64,000 nt of DNA, from positions 248,001 through 312,000 of the forward strand of contig CAJXSZ010000001.1 in the NCBI GenBank assembly GCA_913060815.1, read 5' to 3'. The position numbers and the translations under genes are program-made. The notes under the pieces are model-generated. The model was given only the letters and a program-made list of their open reading frames with translations, made no database searches and was not told the origin of the DNA. The stretch is from an uncultured Sulfitobacter sp. (GTDB lineage: Bacteria; Pseudomonadota; Alphaproteobacteria; Rhodobacterales; Rhodobacteraceae). Positions 37,696 through 47,586 of this stretch are shown piece by piece. How positions within the stretch are numbered: position 1 is the stretch's first letter; each line of letters starts with the position of its first letter.

Positions 37696-38424
37696 ATGAG
37701 CATAATTCTACAAAAAGCCCTCCCCTCCGAGATGGAGGGACCAACCGGTTTGCCGGGCATGGCCCCGGCCACCGCGCATGATTGGCTGCGCGTGGACGAG
37801 GCATATGGCGCGCAAATGCAGCGCCGTCTGGATCTGTTGCAAACGCAGCGCGACGAAGTTTTGTGGATGGATCCGTCCGCGCAAGATGCTGCTTGTGAAG
37901 TGCTCGAAGAAGCACTGAACCTTCTTCCAGATATGGGATTCGAGCAGTCGGCTGACAGGGTCACGTGCCCCGACGGGCGGGTGGTGACGCTCAACCGCTC
38001 AGCGCCGCTGCTGACCCTTGGCCAACTGGTGCAGCAAGACATCTGCCTTCTGCAAAAGCAAGGGGCGGAACATGTGCTGACGGGGGCGGTGCTTTGCTTC
38101 CCTGCGAGTTGGCGATTGGCCGAGAAGGCAGGCAAGCCTTTGATCGGTATCCATGAACCTGTTGAGGAATATGACGAAACACTTGCCAAACGGGTGCAAC
38201 GCCTGTTCGACGGCGTCAAGGCGGGGCGGCCCATGTGGCGGTTCAACAAGCTCTGGTATGATGATGCGGAACTGTTCCAGCCGCGCTCCGCCACTGCACC
38301 GCGGCGCATACAGCCTGACAAGACTGCCGCACCCTTCATTCGCTCGGAGCGGCAATGTGTGGTGCGGATGCCGCGCACGGATTCGGTGGTTTTTTCGATC
38401 CACACATTCGTGGTGCGCAGCTAA
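37696..38424 (+). CDS. DUF3445, heme-dependent oxidative N-demethylase family
   Basis: 242 aa from ATG 37696 (GTGGA 5 bases upstream). It matches the DUF3445 family in order: WLRVDEAYGAQMQRRLDLL, then VTCPDGRVV, FPASWRLAEKAGKPLIGIHEPV, MWRFNKLWY and IRSERQCVVRMPRTDSVVFSIHTF. The late Arg-rich block is the usual family C-terminus. The family has a heme-PAS-like fold and includes the catalytic part of dimethylamine monooxygenase. Substrate here is unknown. Divergent from dddP. Confidence 0.8.
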   Translation: MSIILQKALPSEMEGPTGLPGMAPATAHDWLRVDEAYGAQMQRRLDLLQTQRDEVLWMDPSAQDAACEVLEEALNLLPDMGFEQSADRVTCPDGRVVTLNRSAPLLTLGQLVQQDICLLQKQGAEHVLTGAVLCFPASWRLAEKAGKPLIGIHEPVEEYDETLAKRVQRLFDGVKAGRPMWRFNKLWYDDAELFQPRSATAPRRIQPDKTAAPFIRSERQCVVRMPRTDSVVFSIHTFVVRS

Positions 38425-38426
38425 AC

Positions 38427-38452
38427 GCGCGCCCGACAGCAATCGGGCGCGC
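38427..38452. terminator. Hairpin between convergent DUF3445 and glyoxalase-related genes
   Basis: Perfect 10-bp stem GCGCGCCCGA / TCGGGCGCGC with a 6-base loop, 3 bases after the DUF3445 stop. No T-tract; it may work for both strands. Confidence 0.6.
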
Positions 38453-38457
38453 AGGAC

Positions 38458-38883
38458 TTATGCAGGGCCAATAACCATATGGGGTTGGCCGTCAGAGGTT
38501 TTCTGCGGGCTTTCTCCTTGGGCATTCACGGTTGTGTTGACCTGCTGTCGCAGGGCCGAGAAATGCTCGGATTCAACAACATCCACCGCTTCGTCAAAGC
38601 GCACGGTGAGGGCCCAGAAACCAGAGGAGGCAAGGCGCGCGGCCTTGATCACCCCAGTGAATGGATTGCCCAGATAGCGGCCTGTGGCGCGACTGCCCAC
38701 TTGCCATTGCACGGCGCTTACATCCGCTTTGGCAGCCAGCGTGTTCCAGTCGCGCATGCCCCATTGATGCGCCACTGTCTCCAGCGCATTGGCGTGGGTC
38801 ATCTCGGTGCCTTGTGCGCCCAGATCGGCACGAAGGCGTTTTGCTTGTGCCTTGAGCACATCGCGGGAAGGTATTTGTGTCAT
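38458..38883 (-). CDS. Glyoxalase-related (PF20066-type) protein
   Basis: 141 aa from ATG 38883, with GGAG 8 bases upstream; the ATG two codons earlier is too close to that site. The head SRDVLKAQAKRLRADL and the motif MTHANALETVAHQWGMRDWNTLAAKA are the glyoxalase-superfamily-associated domain common in Rhodobacterales. The rest (YLGNPFTGVIKAARL, FDEAVDVVESEHFS) is beta-rich. Cytosolic; no catalytic activity can be assigned. Confidence 0.7.
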   Translation of the reverse strand: MTQIPSRDVLKAQAKRLRADLGAQGTEMTHANALETVAHQWGMRDWNTLAAKADVSAVQWQVGSRATGRYLGNPFTGVIKAARLASSGFWALTVRFDEAVDVVESEHFSALRQQVNTTVNAQGESPQKTSDGQPHMVIGPA

Positions 38884-39040
38884 GTTCATCACTCCAATGG
38901 ACGTGTGTCTTGGGTGTCCGCGTTGCCCTCGTCCCACGGTATTGGTGTGGTAGAAGATGCAATATTTTTTTGACAGGACTTCACCGAATTGCGGACGGCA
39001 GGGGCCTGACCCTTGATCCGCAGATAGAGAGGGGCGTGAA

Positions 39041-39079
39041 CAAAAACAAGCCCCCGACGCTTTTGCTGCATCGGGGGCT
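39041..39079 (-). terminator. Terminator of the lytic transglycosylase gene
   Basis: Minus strand AGCCCCCGA / TCGGGGGCT 9-bp stem followed by TGTTTTTG, 29 bases past the stop at 39108. Confidence 0.85.
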
Positions 39080-39107
39080 GTGGCATCATTGTCGCAAGTA
39101 GGGCGTA

Positions 39108-39911
39108 TCAGCCGTCGATTTTGGCGCCCATGATGGCAATCGCTTGCTGATAAACTGTCGCAGCGTTCCACTGCTTGATCACTTTGAAGTTTGGCTGGCC
39201 TTCCTGATAGCCAGCACCGGGGCGCCAACCTTTTTTGCGCAGGAAATTGGCGGTCGAGGCCATAGCGTCGGTCTGGTTATAGAGATCCACACGACCGTCG
39301 CCGTTTCCATCCACGCCGTAGCGCAGCGCATTGCCGGGCAGGAATTGGGTATGGCCCAACTCGCCGTGCTTGGCCCCTTTGGTGTTGGACGTGATCGAGC
39401 CACGGTCCACTAGCATTAGCGCTCCAATGGCGTGGGGCGCAAAGAAGTCGGAGCGCCGGCAGTCATAGGCCAGTGTGGTGATCGCCGAGACGACGCGGCT
39501 GCTTCCCATGAACCCGCCAAATCCCGTCTCCATGCCGTGGATCGCGAGGAGCACTCCTGCGGGCACACCATACTGACGCTCAAGTGAAGCGTAGAAGTTC
39601 GCGTTTTTTGCCTTCCGCTTGCGGCCTTGGCTCACAATGGTGTTAGCACCACGGACTTGCATGAATTTATCAAGGGAGTAGCGAAACGACTTCTGGTTGC
39701 GGTCAGCCTTGATCGTGGCCGTGGCGTATTGCGCATTGGCGAGCGCTTCGAGGCCGCGTTGCTTGACGCCTGCGCGCTTTGCCTCTGCTGCAAAGGCGGC
39801 CTTCCATGCGTTGAACCCGCCCGCATTGTTACCGCATTGCGCGGCAATCGCAGGCGTCGCAAGCGCTGCACATAGGGCGAAAGAAATCGAGATTGTTTTG
39901 AACGAGCGCAT
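39108..39911 (-). CDS. Lytic murein transglycosylase (MltB-like)
   Basis: 267 aa from ATG 39911 (AGAGG upstream). Signal peptide 1-23 ending PAIAA. Catalytic Glu lies in LLAIHGMETGFGGFMG, with the family motifs AITTLAYDCRRSDFF, GELGHTQFLPGNALRYGVDGNG and TANFLRKKGWRPG. MltB-type enzymes cleave peptidoglycan to 1,6-anhydro products. Soluble periplasmic rather than lipoprotein, as there is no lipobox. Confidence 0.92.
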   Translation of the reverse strand: MRSFKTISISFALCAALATPAIAAQCGNNAGGFNAWKAAFAAEAKRAGVKQRGLEALANAQYATATIKADRNQKSFRYSLDKFMQVRGANTIVSQGRKRKAKNANFYASLERQYGVPAGVLLAIHGMETGFGGFMGSSRVVSAITTLAYDCRRSDFFAPHAIGALMLVDRGSITSNTKGAKHGELGHTQFLPGNALRYGVDGNGDGRVDLYNQTDAMASTANFLRKKGWRPGAGYQEGQPNFKVIKQWNAATVYQQAIAIMGAKIDG

Positions 39912-40025
39912 TGCTGTGTACCTCTGTAAATTGGTTTGCGCTACGTTAACCAACCTAAGGCTGCTTGCAAAGCCTCCCTTATCCTGACCAGCGTGGACAG
40001 ATCGCTTGGCCACGGTACAAGAATA

Positions 40026-40055
40026 GAAAAAGGGCGCCCCATCAAGGGACGCCCT
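40026..40055 (-). terminator. Terminator of glnBA
   Basis: AGGGCGTCCC / GGGGCGCCCT stem with a 5-base loop on the minus strand, then TTTTTC; 22 bases after the glnA stop. Confidence 0.8.
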
Positions 40056-40077
40056 CATAACCATACTACTTGGTGGC

Positions 40078-41487
40078 TTAGCAGCTGTAGTACATGCCGA
40101 ATTCGACAGGGTGGGGTGTGTGCTCGTAGTTGTGCACTTCTTCCATCTTCAGCTCCATGTAGCCTTCGATCTGGTCGCGGGTGAACACGTCACCTGCCAG
40201 CAGGAAGTCCATGTCCTTCTCGAGCTCGTCCAGCGCTTCACGCAGGGAGCCACAGACAGTCGGGATACCGGCCAGCTCTTCTGCGGGCAGGTCATAGAGG
40301 TTCTTGTCCATCGCCTCACCGGGGTCGATCTTGTTCTTGATGCCGTCAAGGCCGGCCATCAGGAGTGCGGCGAAGCACAGGTAGGGGTTCGCTGCTGGAT
40401 CGGGGAAGCGGGCCTCGACGCGCTTGGCCTTGGGGCTCTCGGTCCATGGGATACGAACACAGCCTGAGCGGTTGCGCGCGGAATAGGCGCGCAGAACAGG
40501 CGCTTCAAAACCCGGGATCAGGCGCTTGTAGCTGTTGGTGGAGGGGTTGGTGAACGCGTTGAGCGCTTTTGCGTGGGAGAGCACACCACCGATAAAATAG
40601 AGCGCTTCCTGTGACAGATCAGCGTATTTGTCGCCTGCAAAGAGCGGCTTGCCGTCTTTCCAGATAGACATGTTCACGTGCATGCCGGAGCCGTTGTCGC
40701 CATAGATCGGCTTTGGCATGAAGGTGGCGGATTTGCCGTAGGCGTGCGCTACGTTGTGGATCACATATTTGTACTTCTGCAGCTCGTCGGCCTGCTTGGT
40801 CAGGCTGTCAAAGATCAGGCCAAGCTCGTGCTGACAGGACGCGACTTCGTGGTGGTGCTTGTCGACCTTCATGCCGAGGCGCTTCATGGTGGAGAGCATC
40901 TCACCGCGCAGGTCCTGCGCTTCGTCGGTGGGGTTGACGGGGAAGTAGCCGCCTTTGAGGCCAGGACGGTGGCCCATGTTGCCCATCTCGTAGTCTGTGT
41001 CGGTGTTCCATGAAGCGTCGGAAGCGTCGACCTCATAGGATACCTTGTTGATAGAGTTGGAGAACTTGACGTTGTCGAAGAGGAAGAATTCCGCCTCAGG
41101 GCCCATATAGGCTACATCGCCAATACCTGTGGACTTGAGATACGCTTCGGCCTTCTGTGCTGTGCCGCGTGGGTCGCGATCATAGGCTTCGCCTGTGTCA
41201 GGCTCGACAATGGAGCAGTGGATGCAGATTGTTTTCTCGGCATAGAAGGGATCGATGTAGGCGGTGGATACATCGGGCATCAGCTTCATGTCGGACGCTT
41301 CGATGGACTTCCACCCTGCGATGGAGGAGCCATCAAACATGAAGCCTTCTTCGAGAAAGTCTTCGTCCACAAGGTCGTTCACGAGTGTGACGTGCTGCAA
41401 CTTACCGCGTGTGTCGGTAAAGCGGATGTCGACATATTCGATATCCTCGTCTTTGATGCGTTTAATCAGGTCTGCATTGGCGCTCAT
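40078..41487 (-). CDS. glnA: Glutamine synthetase type I
   Basis: 469 aa, full-length GSI-beta. Catalytic regions include [30 protein letters not shown], the ATP motif region [16 protein letters not shown] and [18 protein letters not shown]. The adenylylation loop [10 protein letters not shown] (Tyr near residue 398) is present, so activity should be controlled by GlnE. It makes glutamine from glutamate and ammonia. AAGGA precedes ATG; glnB is 42 bases upstream in the same operon. Confidence 0.97.
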   Translation of the reverse strand: MSANADLIKRIKDEDIEYVDIRFTDTRGKLQHVTLVNDLVDEDFLEEGFMFDGSSIAGWKSIEASDMKLMPDVSTAYIDPFYAEKTICIHCSIVEPDTGEAYDRDPRGTAQKAEAYLKSTGIGDVAYMGPEAEFFLFDNVKFSNSINKVSYEVDASDASWNTDTDYEMGNMGHRPGLKGGYFPVNPTDEAQDLRGEMLSTMKRLGMKVDKHHHEVASCQHELGLIFDSLTKQADELQKYKYVIHNVAHAYGKSATFMPKPIYGDNGSGMHVNMSIWKDGKPLFAGDKYADLSQEALYFIGGVLSHAKALNAFTNPSTNSYKRLIPGFEAPVLRAYSARNRSGCVRIPWTESPKAKRVEARFPDPAANPYLCFAALLMAGLDGIKNKIDPGEAMDKNLYDLPAEELAGIPTVCGSLREALDELEKDMDFLLAGDVFTRDQIEGYMELKMEEVHNYEHTPHPVEFGMYYSC

Positions 41488-41529
41488 GGCGATGTCCTTT
41501 TACTGATGTCTTGTGTAGATTGTGTGGGT

Positions 41530-42005
<476 letters not shown>

Positions 42006-42111
42006 ATTGGGCGAAAGTGAAACTTTGACGGGCGCGGGCTGCGATGGGCTATACCAACCGCTAAATCTCTCTCTATCAAAGGGTAGTTTAAGTGCAGCCA
42101 CTTACACGCCA

Positions 42112-42137
42112 AAGGCTCCGGATAAATCCGGAGCCTT
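42112..42137 (-). terminator. Terminator of the Hint-domain gene
   Basis: Perfect 12-bp inverted repeat AAGGCTCCGGAT / ATCCGGAGCCTT; the central bases form the loop. 27 bases past the Hint stop, followed on the minus strand by TTTGG. Confidence 0.7.
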
Positions 42138-42163
42138 GCGGTTAAACAATAGACGCATCTGCT

Positions 42164-42685
42164 TCAGGCGGCGTGCAGAACCTGACCGCGGGCGCGCGCG
42201 CCGTCTGCGGTGCTGACTTCAAGGCCGTCTGCATAAAGGATATGCGGCCCGTCGCAGAATATCTGGATCAATGTGTGTTCTTGTACGCCAAGGTCGCGGA
42301 TGAATTCACCATCCACAAGCGTGCGCGCAGCAACCAATGCGCGGTCTGCGCTAAATAGTGCTTGGGCGCGCCAGTCGCGGATCAGACACATCTGGTCACC
42401 TGCCAGAATTGCATCACGCTCAGGCCTTTGATGACCAAGGGATCCTGCCGCCACAGAGATCGTGTGTACCATGCGCGTGCTACGCTGGATATGCTCGACC
42501 TTTGCGATGCCGCTGTCACGTGTAATGATTTTGTCCCCGACATTAATGAACTCAACTGGCATTTCGCCTTCGAGCGTCAGGAGTGTGGTGCCTTGCAGCA
42601 ATCCCGTGTCACGGGATGCATAAGGCGCGTATTGGCCCGTTTGTGAATTAACTCCACCAACGCGCCCGACCGTATTCGGTTTCAT
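42164..42685 (-). CDS. Hint (Hedgehog/intein) domain protein
   Basis: 173 aa. The middle matches the bacterial Hint_2 family: TTLLTLEGEMPVEFINVGDKIITRDSG with its VEHI continuation, RDAILAGDQMCLIRDW, then LIQIFCDGPHILYADGLEV. In Rhodobacterales such domains usually end larger secreted proteins; here it stands almost alone after a 30-residue head. The usual splice-site Cys before TLLTLEGE is Thr/Gly here, so autoprocessing is doubtful. AGAGAG precedes the ATG. Confidence 0.78.
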   Translation of the reverse strand: MKPNTVGRVGGVNSQTGQYAPYASRDTGLLQGTTLLTLEGEMPVEFINVGDKIITRDSGIAKVEHIQRSTRMVHTISVAAGSLGHQRPERDAILAGDQMCLIRDWRAQALFSADRALVAARTLVDGEFIRDLGVQEHTLIQIFCDGPHILYADGLEVSTADGARARGQVLHAA

Positions 42686-42836
42686 GGGCGTCTCTCTTTG
42701 CTTGTTTAACCTGCCTCAGGTTGTTCCAACAATATGACAAGATAATGTTTATGTCAGGTGCTTTTTTTGTCTCGCCACTTTTGATGTGGTTTGTTAGGGA
42801 CAGGGCAGACGCAGCTTTTAGAACGCTGTGGCAAGT

Positions 42837-42920
42837 GCGGGTGTGGCGGAATTGGTAGACGCACCAGATTTAGGTTCTGGCGCCTATGGCGTGGGGGTTC
42901 GAGTCCCTTCACCCGCACCA
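42837..42920 (+). tRNA. tRNA-Leu (anticodon TAG)
   Basis: Acceptor GCGGGTG pairs with CACCCGC, D-arm GCGGAATTGGTAGACGC, anticodon stem CCAGA/TCTGG with loop TTTAGGT (anticodon TAG), a long class II variable arm (GCCTATGGCGT), T-arm GGGTTCGAGTCCC, and encoded CCA. Confidence 0.97.
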
Positions 42921-43096
42921 CTTTGATTTCAAACGAAATAAACGCTGGGTGTTTGTGCTGGCTTGATGTCTTTATGACGCGCCGGGGCGTTTTTGCGTGT
43001 AAAAGAAGGCGTTCGGGCCTCACGAACGGCCCTCACAGATTGCGATGCCCCTACAGAAGAGGCCAAAATTATTTGAAATGAGTAATCTTTTCGCGC

Positions 43097-44026
43097 TCAG
43101 CCCAAAACGCTGAGCCAGCCCCAGACGGTGAGGATCGATGCACCTGTCGCGATCAGAACGGATGAGGCAGCCACACGGCGCCCCCGTCCGTACATATTTG
43201 CGAAAATGTAGGCGTTGAACCCAGGCGCCATCGCCGCCGTCAACACGCCAGAGCGGAACAGATCAGGCGGCACAGACAGGGCAGACCCCATCAGCCAGAC
43301 GATGGCGGGGTGCACGGCAAGACCAATGCAACACACCATGGCAATCGCCTTCATATCGCCTTCGGGTTTATACTGGATAAGGACGCCTCCCAACGCGAAA
43401 AGGGCGGCGGGCAGTGCGGCGCGCACGATGAGGGACAGCGCATCATCGAGCACGGAAGGTATGACAATTCCCGACAGGTTGACTGCAAACCCTGCCATGA
43501 TGCCGATGACCAGCGGATTGTGGAACATCGCATTGCTGACCGAGCGGACGAGGGCGGCGCCGCTCTGCCCACGGTTGCGCACGAATTCCATCACGGTAAT
43601 CCCCAGTCCGTAACAGAACGGCGAATGGATCGCGATGATCATGTAGTTCCCCGTGAGCTGGTCCTCACCATACGCCCGCTCCGATATCGGAAGGCCAAGC
43701 AGCACCGAATTGGAGAACAAGCAGCAAAAGCCGATGGCCACGCAGTCCTCCCACTCGCGCTTGAACAAGAGGCGCGCACCGATCATCCCGAGGGCGAAAC
43801 AGATCGCGGCACCTGTGTAGAAGCTGACCAGCAGTCGTGCGTCGAACGCAGCACTCAGATCAAGGTTGGCAATCGCCTGGAACAGCAGGCAGGGCACAGC
43901 AAAGCTTTGGGCAAAGCGTAGCACACCATCGACACCCGCAACAGGAAAGAGCCCGCGCCACACCGCAACATAGCCAAAGCCAATGACCAGAAAGACAGGT
44001 AGAATAACGTCCAGAAGAAGTTGCAT
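43097..44026 (-). CDS. AEC-family (auxin efflux carrier-like) transporter
   Basis: 309 aa, about ten TM helices in two five-helix halves: LLLDVILPVFLVIGFGYVA at the start, VLLGLPISERAYGEDQ in the fourth/fifth helix region, and LTAAMAPGFNAYIFANMYGR near the end. AEC carriers move small carboxylates and related metabolites. No neighbour indicates substrate. Transcribed downstream of the MBL/TatD group with a 66-base gap, so possibly linked to it. Confidence 0.88.
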   Translation of the reverse strand: MQLLLDVILPVFLVIGFGYVAVWRGLFPVAGVDGVLRFAQSFAVPCLLFQAIANLDLSAAFDARLLVSFYTGAAICFALGMIGARLLFKREWEDCVAIGFCCLFSNSVLLGLPISERAYGEDQLTGNYMIIAIHSPFCYGLGITVMEFVRNRGQSGAALVRSVSNAMFHNPLVIGIMAGFAVNLSGIVIPSVLDDALSLIVRAALPAALFALGGVLIQYKPEGDMKAIAMVCCIGLAVHPAIVWLMGSALSVPPDLFRSGVLTAAMAPGFNAYIFANMYGRGRRVAASSVLIATGASILTVWGWLSVLG

Positions 44027-44092
44027 AGGGTAGGGTCCGCGGCTTGCTCGCCCTTGCCTACACCCGCGCGGCGCTGCGGGCCAGAACCGATA

Positions 44093-44896
44093 TCAGCTCA
44101 GGTCAAAGTCGAGCTGCATCCCGTCATAGGCAGGATCAATGTGATCGGGCGTCTCGGCAGCAATCGTGGCATAGTCGAGATCATTGTGCATGTTAGTCAG
44201 CACGGCATGTTCGGGCTTTACCCTTTCGATCCACTCAAGTGTTTGAGAAAGGTGACTGTGCGTCGGATGCGGGTCACGGCGCAAGGCATCCACGATCCAG
44301 CAGCGAAGCCCGTCAAGGTGTGGCCAGATATGCTCTGGGATCGTATGAACATCGGGCAGATAGGCTACATCATTCACACGAAAGCCCAAGGCGTCCATGC
44401 CGCCATGGGGCACCAGAAATGGTGTGAACTTGAGCGGGCCACCCGCGCCGTCAATCACCACATCGCCGTCCATCATATTCATTTCGAGGATAGGCGGATA
44501 CATGGAGCCTTCGGGCTGCACAAAAGCATAGGAAAATCGGTCAAGAAACGCATCGCGCGTAGGCTGGTCCACCCAAACAGGCAGGCGCGCCCGCATGTTC
44601 ATCACAATCATGCGCAGATCGTCCATGCCGTGCACGTGATCCGCATGCGCATGGGTATAGAGGACGGCATCCAGCCGCCCCACACCTGCATCCAGCAATT
44701 GGCTGCGCATATCGGGGGAGGTATCGATCAGCACGGTGGTGGTGCCTGCTTCCGTGATCCGCTCTACCAACGCCGAGCAGCGCCTGCGCGCATTGCGCGG
44801 CTCGCTCGGGTCGCATGCGCCCCAATTGCCGCCCAGCCGTGGCACGCCGCCAGAGGAGCCACAGCCAAGAATGGTAACGCGCATCACATCACTCAT
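44093..44896 (-). CDS. MBL-fold metallo-hydrolase (PhnP-like)
   Basis: 267 aa. ILGCGSSGGVPRLGGNWGACDP opening and the metal motif THAHADHVHGMDDLR (HxHxDH) place it in the PhnP/RNase Z-like phosphodiesterase group. Later His ligands lie in TPFLVPHGG and DALRRDPHPTHSHLSQ. The natural substrate may be a cyclic phosphate or is unknown. The start overlaps the tatD-family stop (ATGA). Confidence 0.9.
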   Translation of the reverse strand: MSDVMRVTILGCGSSGGVPRLGGNWGACDPSEPRNARRRCSALVERITEAGTTTVLIDTSPDMRSQLLDAGVGRLDAVLYTHAHADHVHGMDDLRMIVMNMRARLPVWVDQPTRDAFLDRFSYAFVQPEGSMYPPILEMNMMDGDVVIDGAGGPLKFTPFLVPHGGMDALGFRVNDVAYLPDVHTIPEHIWPHLDGLRCWIVDALRRDPHPTHSHLSQTLEWIERVKPEHAVLTNMHNDLDYATIAAETPDHIDPAYDGMQLDFDLS

Positions 44897-45699
44897 GCCG
44901 TCGCCTCATATCGTGCTGCTTTGGTGAATAACCGCTCGAAATTCGCCTCTGACCGTGCTGCGAAATCTGCGTAGTCTATGCCGAATGTCTCGGCGGCGCG
45001 GCGCGCCGTATGTGCGGTGAATGCAGGTTCATTCCGCTTGCCACGGTGGGGCGGAGGGGCGAGGTAGGGGCTGTCTGTCTCGACCAGAATACGCTCAAGC
45101 GGCGCGCTGGCAAAGATATCGCGCAACTCCTGACTTTTCGGAAAGGCAGTGATGCCCGACATGCTGAGATAGAAGCCCAGATCGAGCACGGCACGGGCCA
45201 AGGCTTCGGAAGACGAAAAGCAGTGCATGACGCAAGTATATGCGCCCTTGGCGTGTTCGTCGCGCAAGATCGCGGCCATATCGTCATCCGCATCGCGGCT
45301 GTGGATGATGAGCGGTAGGCCCGTCTCTCGCGCGGCGGCAATATGGATGCGCAGGCTGTCTTGCTGCGCCTGCGCACTCTCGGCCGTATAATGGTAATCA
45401 AGCCCCGTCTCTCCGATCCCGACCATCTTTGGATGCTGGGCGATCTCGATGAGTTGCTCTAACGTGGCCATAGGCTCGGAGGCGACAGACATGGGGTGGG
45501 TGCCTGCTGCATAGAAAACGGGCGCATGGGCTTCGGCAAGGGCGCGCACCGCAGGTTCGTTTTCGAGCTTGGTGCAAATCGTTACCATCCGCGCCACGCC
45601 CGCCTCTTGTGCGCGCGCAATCACATCGGGCAATTCCGCGATCAACTCGGGGAAATCGAGATGGCAGTGGCTGTCGGAGATGGTGGGAATGTCGGTCAT
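44893..45699 (-). CDS. TatD-family metal-dependent hydrolase
   Basis: 268 aa. Amidohydrolase fold with ISDSHCHLDFPEL (HxH), GIGETGLDYHYT, LPLIIHSRDADDDM, MHCFSSSEALARAVLD and ILVETDSPYLAPPPHRGKRNEP. TatD proteins are 3'-5' DNA exonucleases in quality control. GGAG precedes the ATG. Placed between holB and the MBL gene, as in many alphaproteobacteria. Confidence 0.94.
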   Translation of the reverse strand: MTDIPTISDSHCHLDFPELIAELPDVIARAQEAGVARMVTICTKLENEPAVRALAEAHAPVFYAAGTHPMSVASEPMATLEQLIEIAQHPKMVGIGETGLDYHYTAESAQAQQDSLRIHIAAARETGLPLIIHSRDADDDMAAILRDEHAKGAYTCVMHCFSSSEALARAVLDLGFYLSMSGITAFPKSQELRDIFASAPLERILVETDSPYLAPPPHRGKRNEPAFTAHTARRAAETFGIDYADFAARSEANFERLFTKAARYEATA

Positions 45700-45738
45700 G
45701 GTGCTCCGGAAGTATAGGGCGGTGCAGGGCAGGGACGC

Positions 45739-46854
45739 CTAGCGGGGTGCGGCTTTTGCCATCTTGATGAAGGTATCTAGAACCAGCGCAGCAGGGTCAA
45801 GGTTGACGGCAATGCCGTGGCGCGCTCGTGCGCCGATCTCGGCGGCCAGATCGGCCCAGATACGGGCCTGATGCGGCGTGGGGCACAGGCGCTGGAAAAT
45901 TTCCGCCTCGTCTTGCGCCGCTTGCGGGGCGGGCGGCAGACCCGTGGCCCCTGTGCGCGCCAGACGGCTTAGCATCAGATCAATAAGCGAGAACAACAGA
46001 TCGCGCTTTGCCTCGCCCCCGCGTGCGGCGGCAAGCTCGGCCAGTTTGAGGGCGCGCGGGCGATCCATCATTGGCATGGTGCCAAGCAGCCCTACCAACT
46101 CTGCATATAGCGCCGCCCCGCCCAACAAAGACAGGCGCATCGCCCCGCCGACAGAGCCGCCAGAGAGTGCCGCAAGTGCATCGGTATTGGCGGCTTGCAC
46201 ATCGGCTTGAGCCATTGCTTCTGCCACTTCTGACGCCTCTAGTGTGCGCAATGGCAAGGTGCGGCAGCGCGAGCGGATCGTGGGCAGCAGGCTTGAGGGC
46301 TGATGCGAGATCAGAATGAGCAGTGCTCGGGCGGGTGGCTCTTCGAGCATCTTGAGCAAGGCATTGGCAGCCGTTACATTCATCAGATCCGCATCATCGA
46401 TGATGACGACGCGGTAGCCGCCATCGGGAGCGGACATCTGGAAAAACCCGTTCAGTGCGCGGATATCATCGGCGACAATTTCCTGACGCATCTTTTTGGT
46501 TGTCGGGTTGATTGTGCGCGTGACATTGCGAATGCGCCCTTCGCCTCCCGCAGCGATGCGCATCGCCACGGGATGATCCGCAGCAACCTCGAGGCTGGTG
46601 GGGGCAGGCTCCGCAAACATACTGTCGGGATCAGGCGCAGGTGTCGCAAGTAAGAACCGCGCAATGCGCCATGCCAGCGTGGCTTTACCAACACCGCGTG
46701 GCCCCGTGAGCATCCACGCATGGTGTAGTCTGCCTGTGTTGAAGGCATCCACGAACGCCAGCTGTGCGGCGTCCTGCCCGATCAGATGGGCAGTATCACG
46801 CGGATGGGGTGCACCCTCAAGGCGCTCTGGCTGTGGCGGGAGATCATCACTCAT
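45739..46854 (-). CDS. holB: DNA polymerase III delta' subunit
   Basis: 371 aa. Clamp-loader AAA+ fold with P-loop GPRGVGKATLAWRIARFLL, sensor region VVIIDDADLMNVTAANALLKMLEEPP and SRCRTLPL. The four-Cys zinc module seen in E. coli delta' is not visible between these motifs. It loads the sliding clamp with DnaX and HolA. Downstream of tmk by 84 bases; the pair is widely conserved. Confidence 0.93.
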   Translation of the reverse strand: MSDDLPPQPERLEGAPHPRDTAHLIGQDAAQLAFVDAFNTGRLHHAWMLTGPRGVGKATLAWRIARFLLATPAPDPDSMFAEPAPTSLEVAADHPVAMRIAAGGEGRIRNVTRTINPTTKKMRQEIVADDIRALNGFFQMSAPDGGYRVVIIDDADLMNVTAANALLKMLEEPPARALLILISHQPSSLLPTIRSRCRTLPLRTLEASEVAEAMAQADVQAANTDALAALSGGSVGGAMRLSLLGGAALYAELVGLLGTMPMMDRPRALKLAELAAARGGEAKRDLLFSLIDLMLSRLARTGATGLPPAPQAAQDEAEIFQRLCPTPHQARIWADLAAEIGARARHGIAVNLDPAALVLDTFIKMAKAAPR

Positions 46855-46938
46855 GCGCGTGGTTTAGCGGGGATTGGGGCGGTTTGAAATGGGCATCGGG
46901 AAATTCCAAAACTCCGACCGTATCTTGCGACAAAACGG

Positions 46939-47586
46939 TTATCGCGGCGCGGTCAGTGCGGCGTCTACAACCGTCGCAATCTGCTGGGCGACCGCATTCA
47001 TATCCTGCGCCCCGTCAATCACACGAAAGCGCTCGGAATACTCTTTTGCGAGCGCCAGAAAGCCTGCGCGCATGGCGGCTTGTAGCTCCGCGCCGAAGTC
47101 CTCGAACCTCTCTTCCACGCCCTGACGCCCTTTTGCGCGTTTGAGGCCTTCAACGGGGTCCATGTCTATCAGCAGGGTCAGGTCAGGTTCGGTTCCGATC
47201 ATCAGATCGTGCAATTGATCCACCACGGGGCGCAAATCACCACGGCTCAGCCCTTGATACATGCGCGTGCTGTCGGCAAAGCGGTCACAAATGACAATCT
47301 TGCCTGCCTTCAGGGCAGGGTGGATCAACCGCTCCAGATGGTCACGGCGCGCAGCGGTAAAGAGCAGGATTTCCGTTTCGGCGGACCAGCGGTCAGGATC
47401 GCCTTGCAACACCAAAGCGCGGATTTCCTCGGCCCCCTCCGAGCCGCCTGGCTCTCGTGTGACGACAACGTCATGGCCGCTGCTGCGCAAATGCGCTGCC
47501 AAGCGGGTGACTTGGGTGGATTTCCCAGACCCGTCGATTCCCTCAAAGCTGATGAAAAGGCCGTTTTCAGCGGGCGTTGTGCTCAC
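46939..47586 (-). CDS. tmk: Thymidylate kinase
   Basis: 215 aa, GTG start overlapping the carboxypeptidase stop (GTGA). P-loop FEGIDGSGKST, DRx-type CDRFADSTRMYQG, and the LID-region Arg in REPGGSEGAEEIR. Phosphorylates dTMP to dTDP. Full length. Confidence 0.96.
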   Translation of the reverse strand: MSTTPAENGLFISFEGIDGSGKSTQVTRLAAHLRSSGHDVVVTREPGGSEGAEEIRALVLQGDPDRWSAETEILLFTAARRDHLERLIHPALKAGKIVICDRFADSTRMYQGLSRGDLRPVVDQLHDLMIGTEPDLTLLIDMDPVEGLKRAKGRQGVEERFEDFGAELQAAMRAGFLALAKEYSERFRVIDGAQDMNAVAQQIATVVDAALTAPR

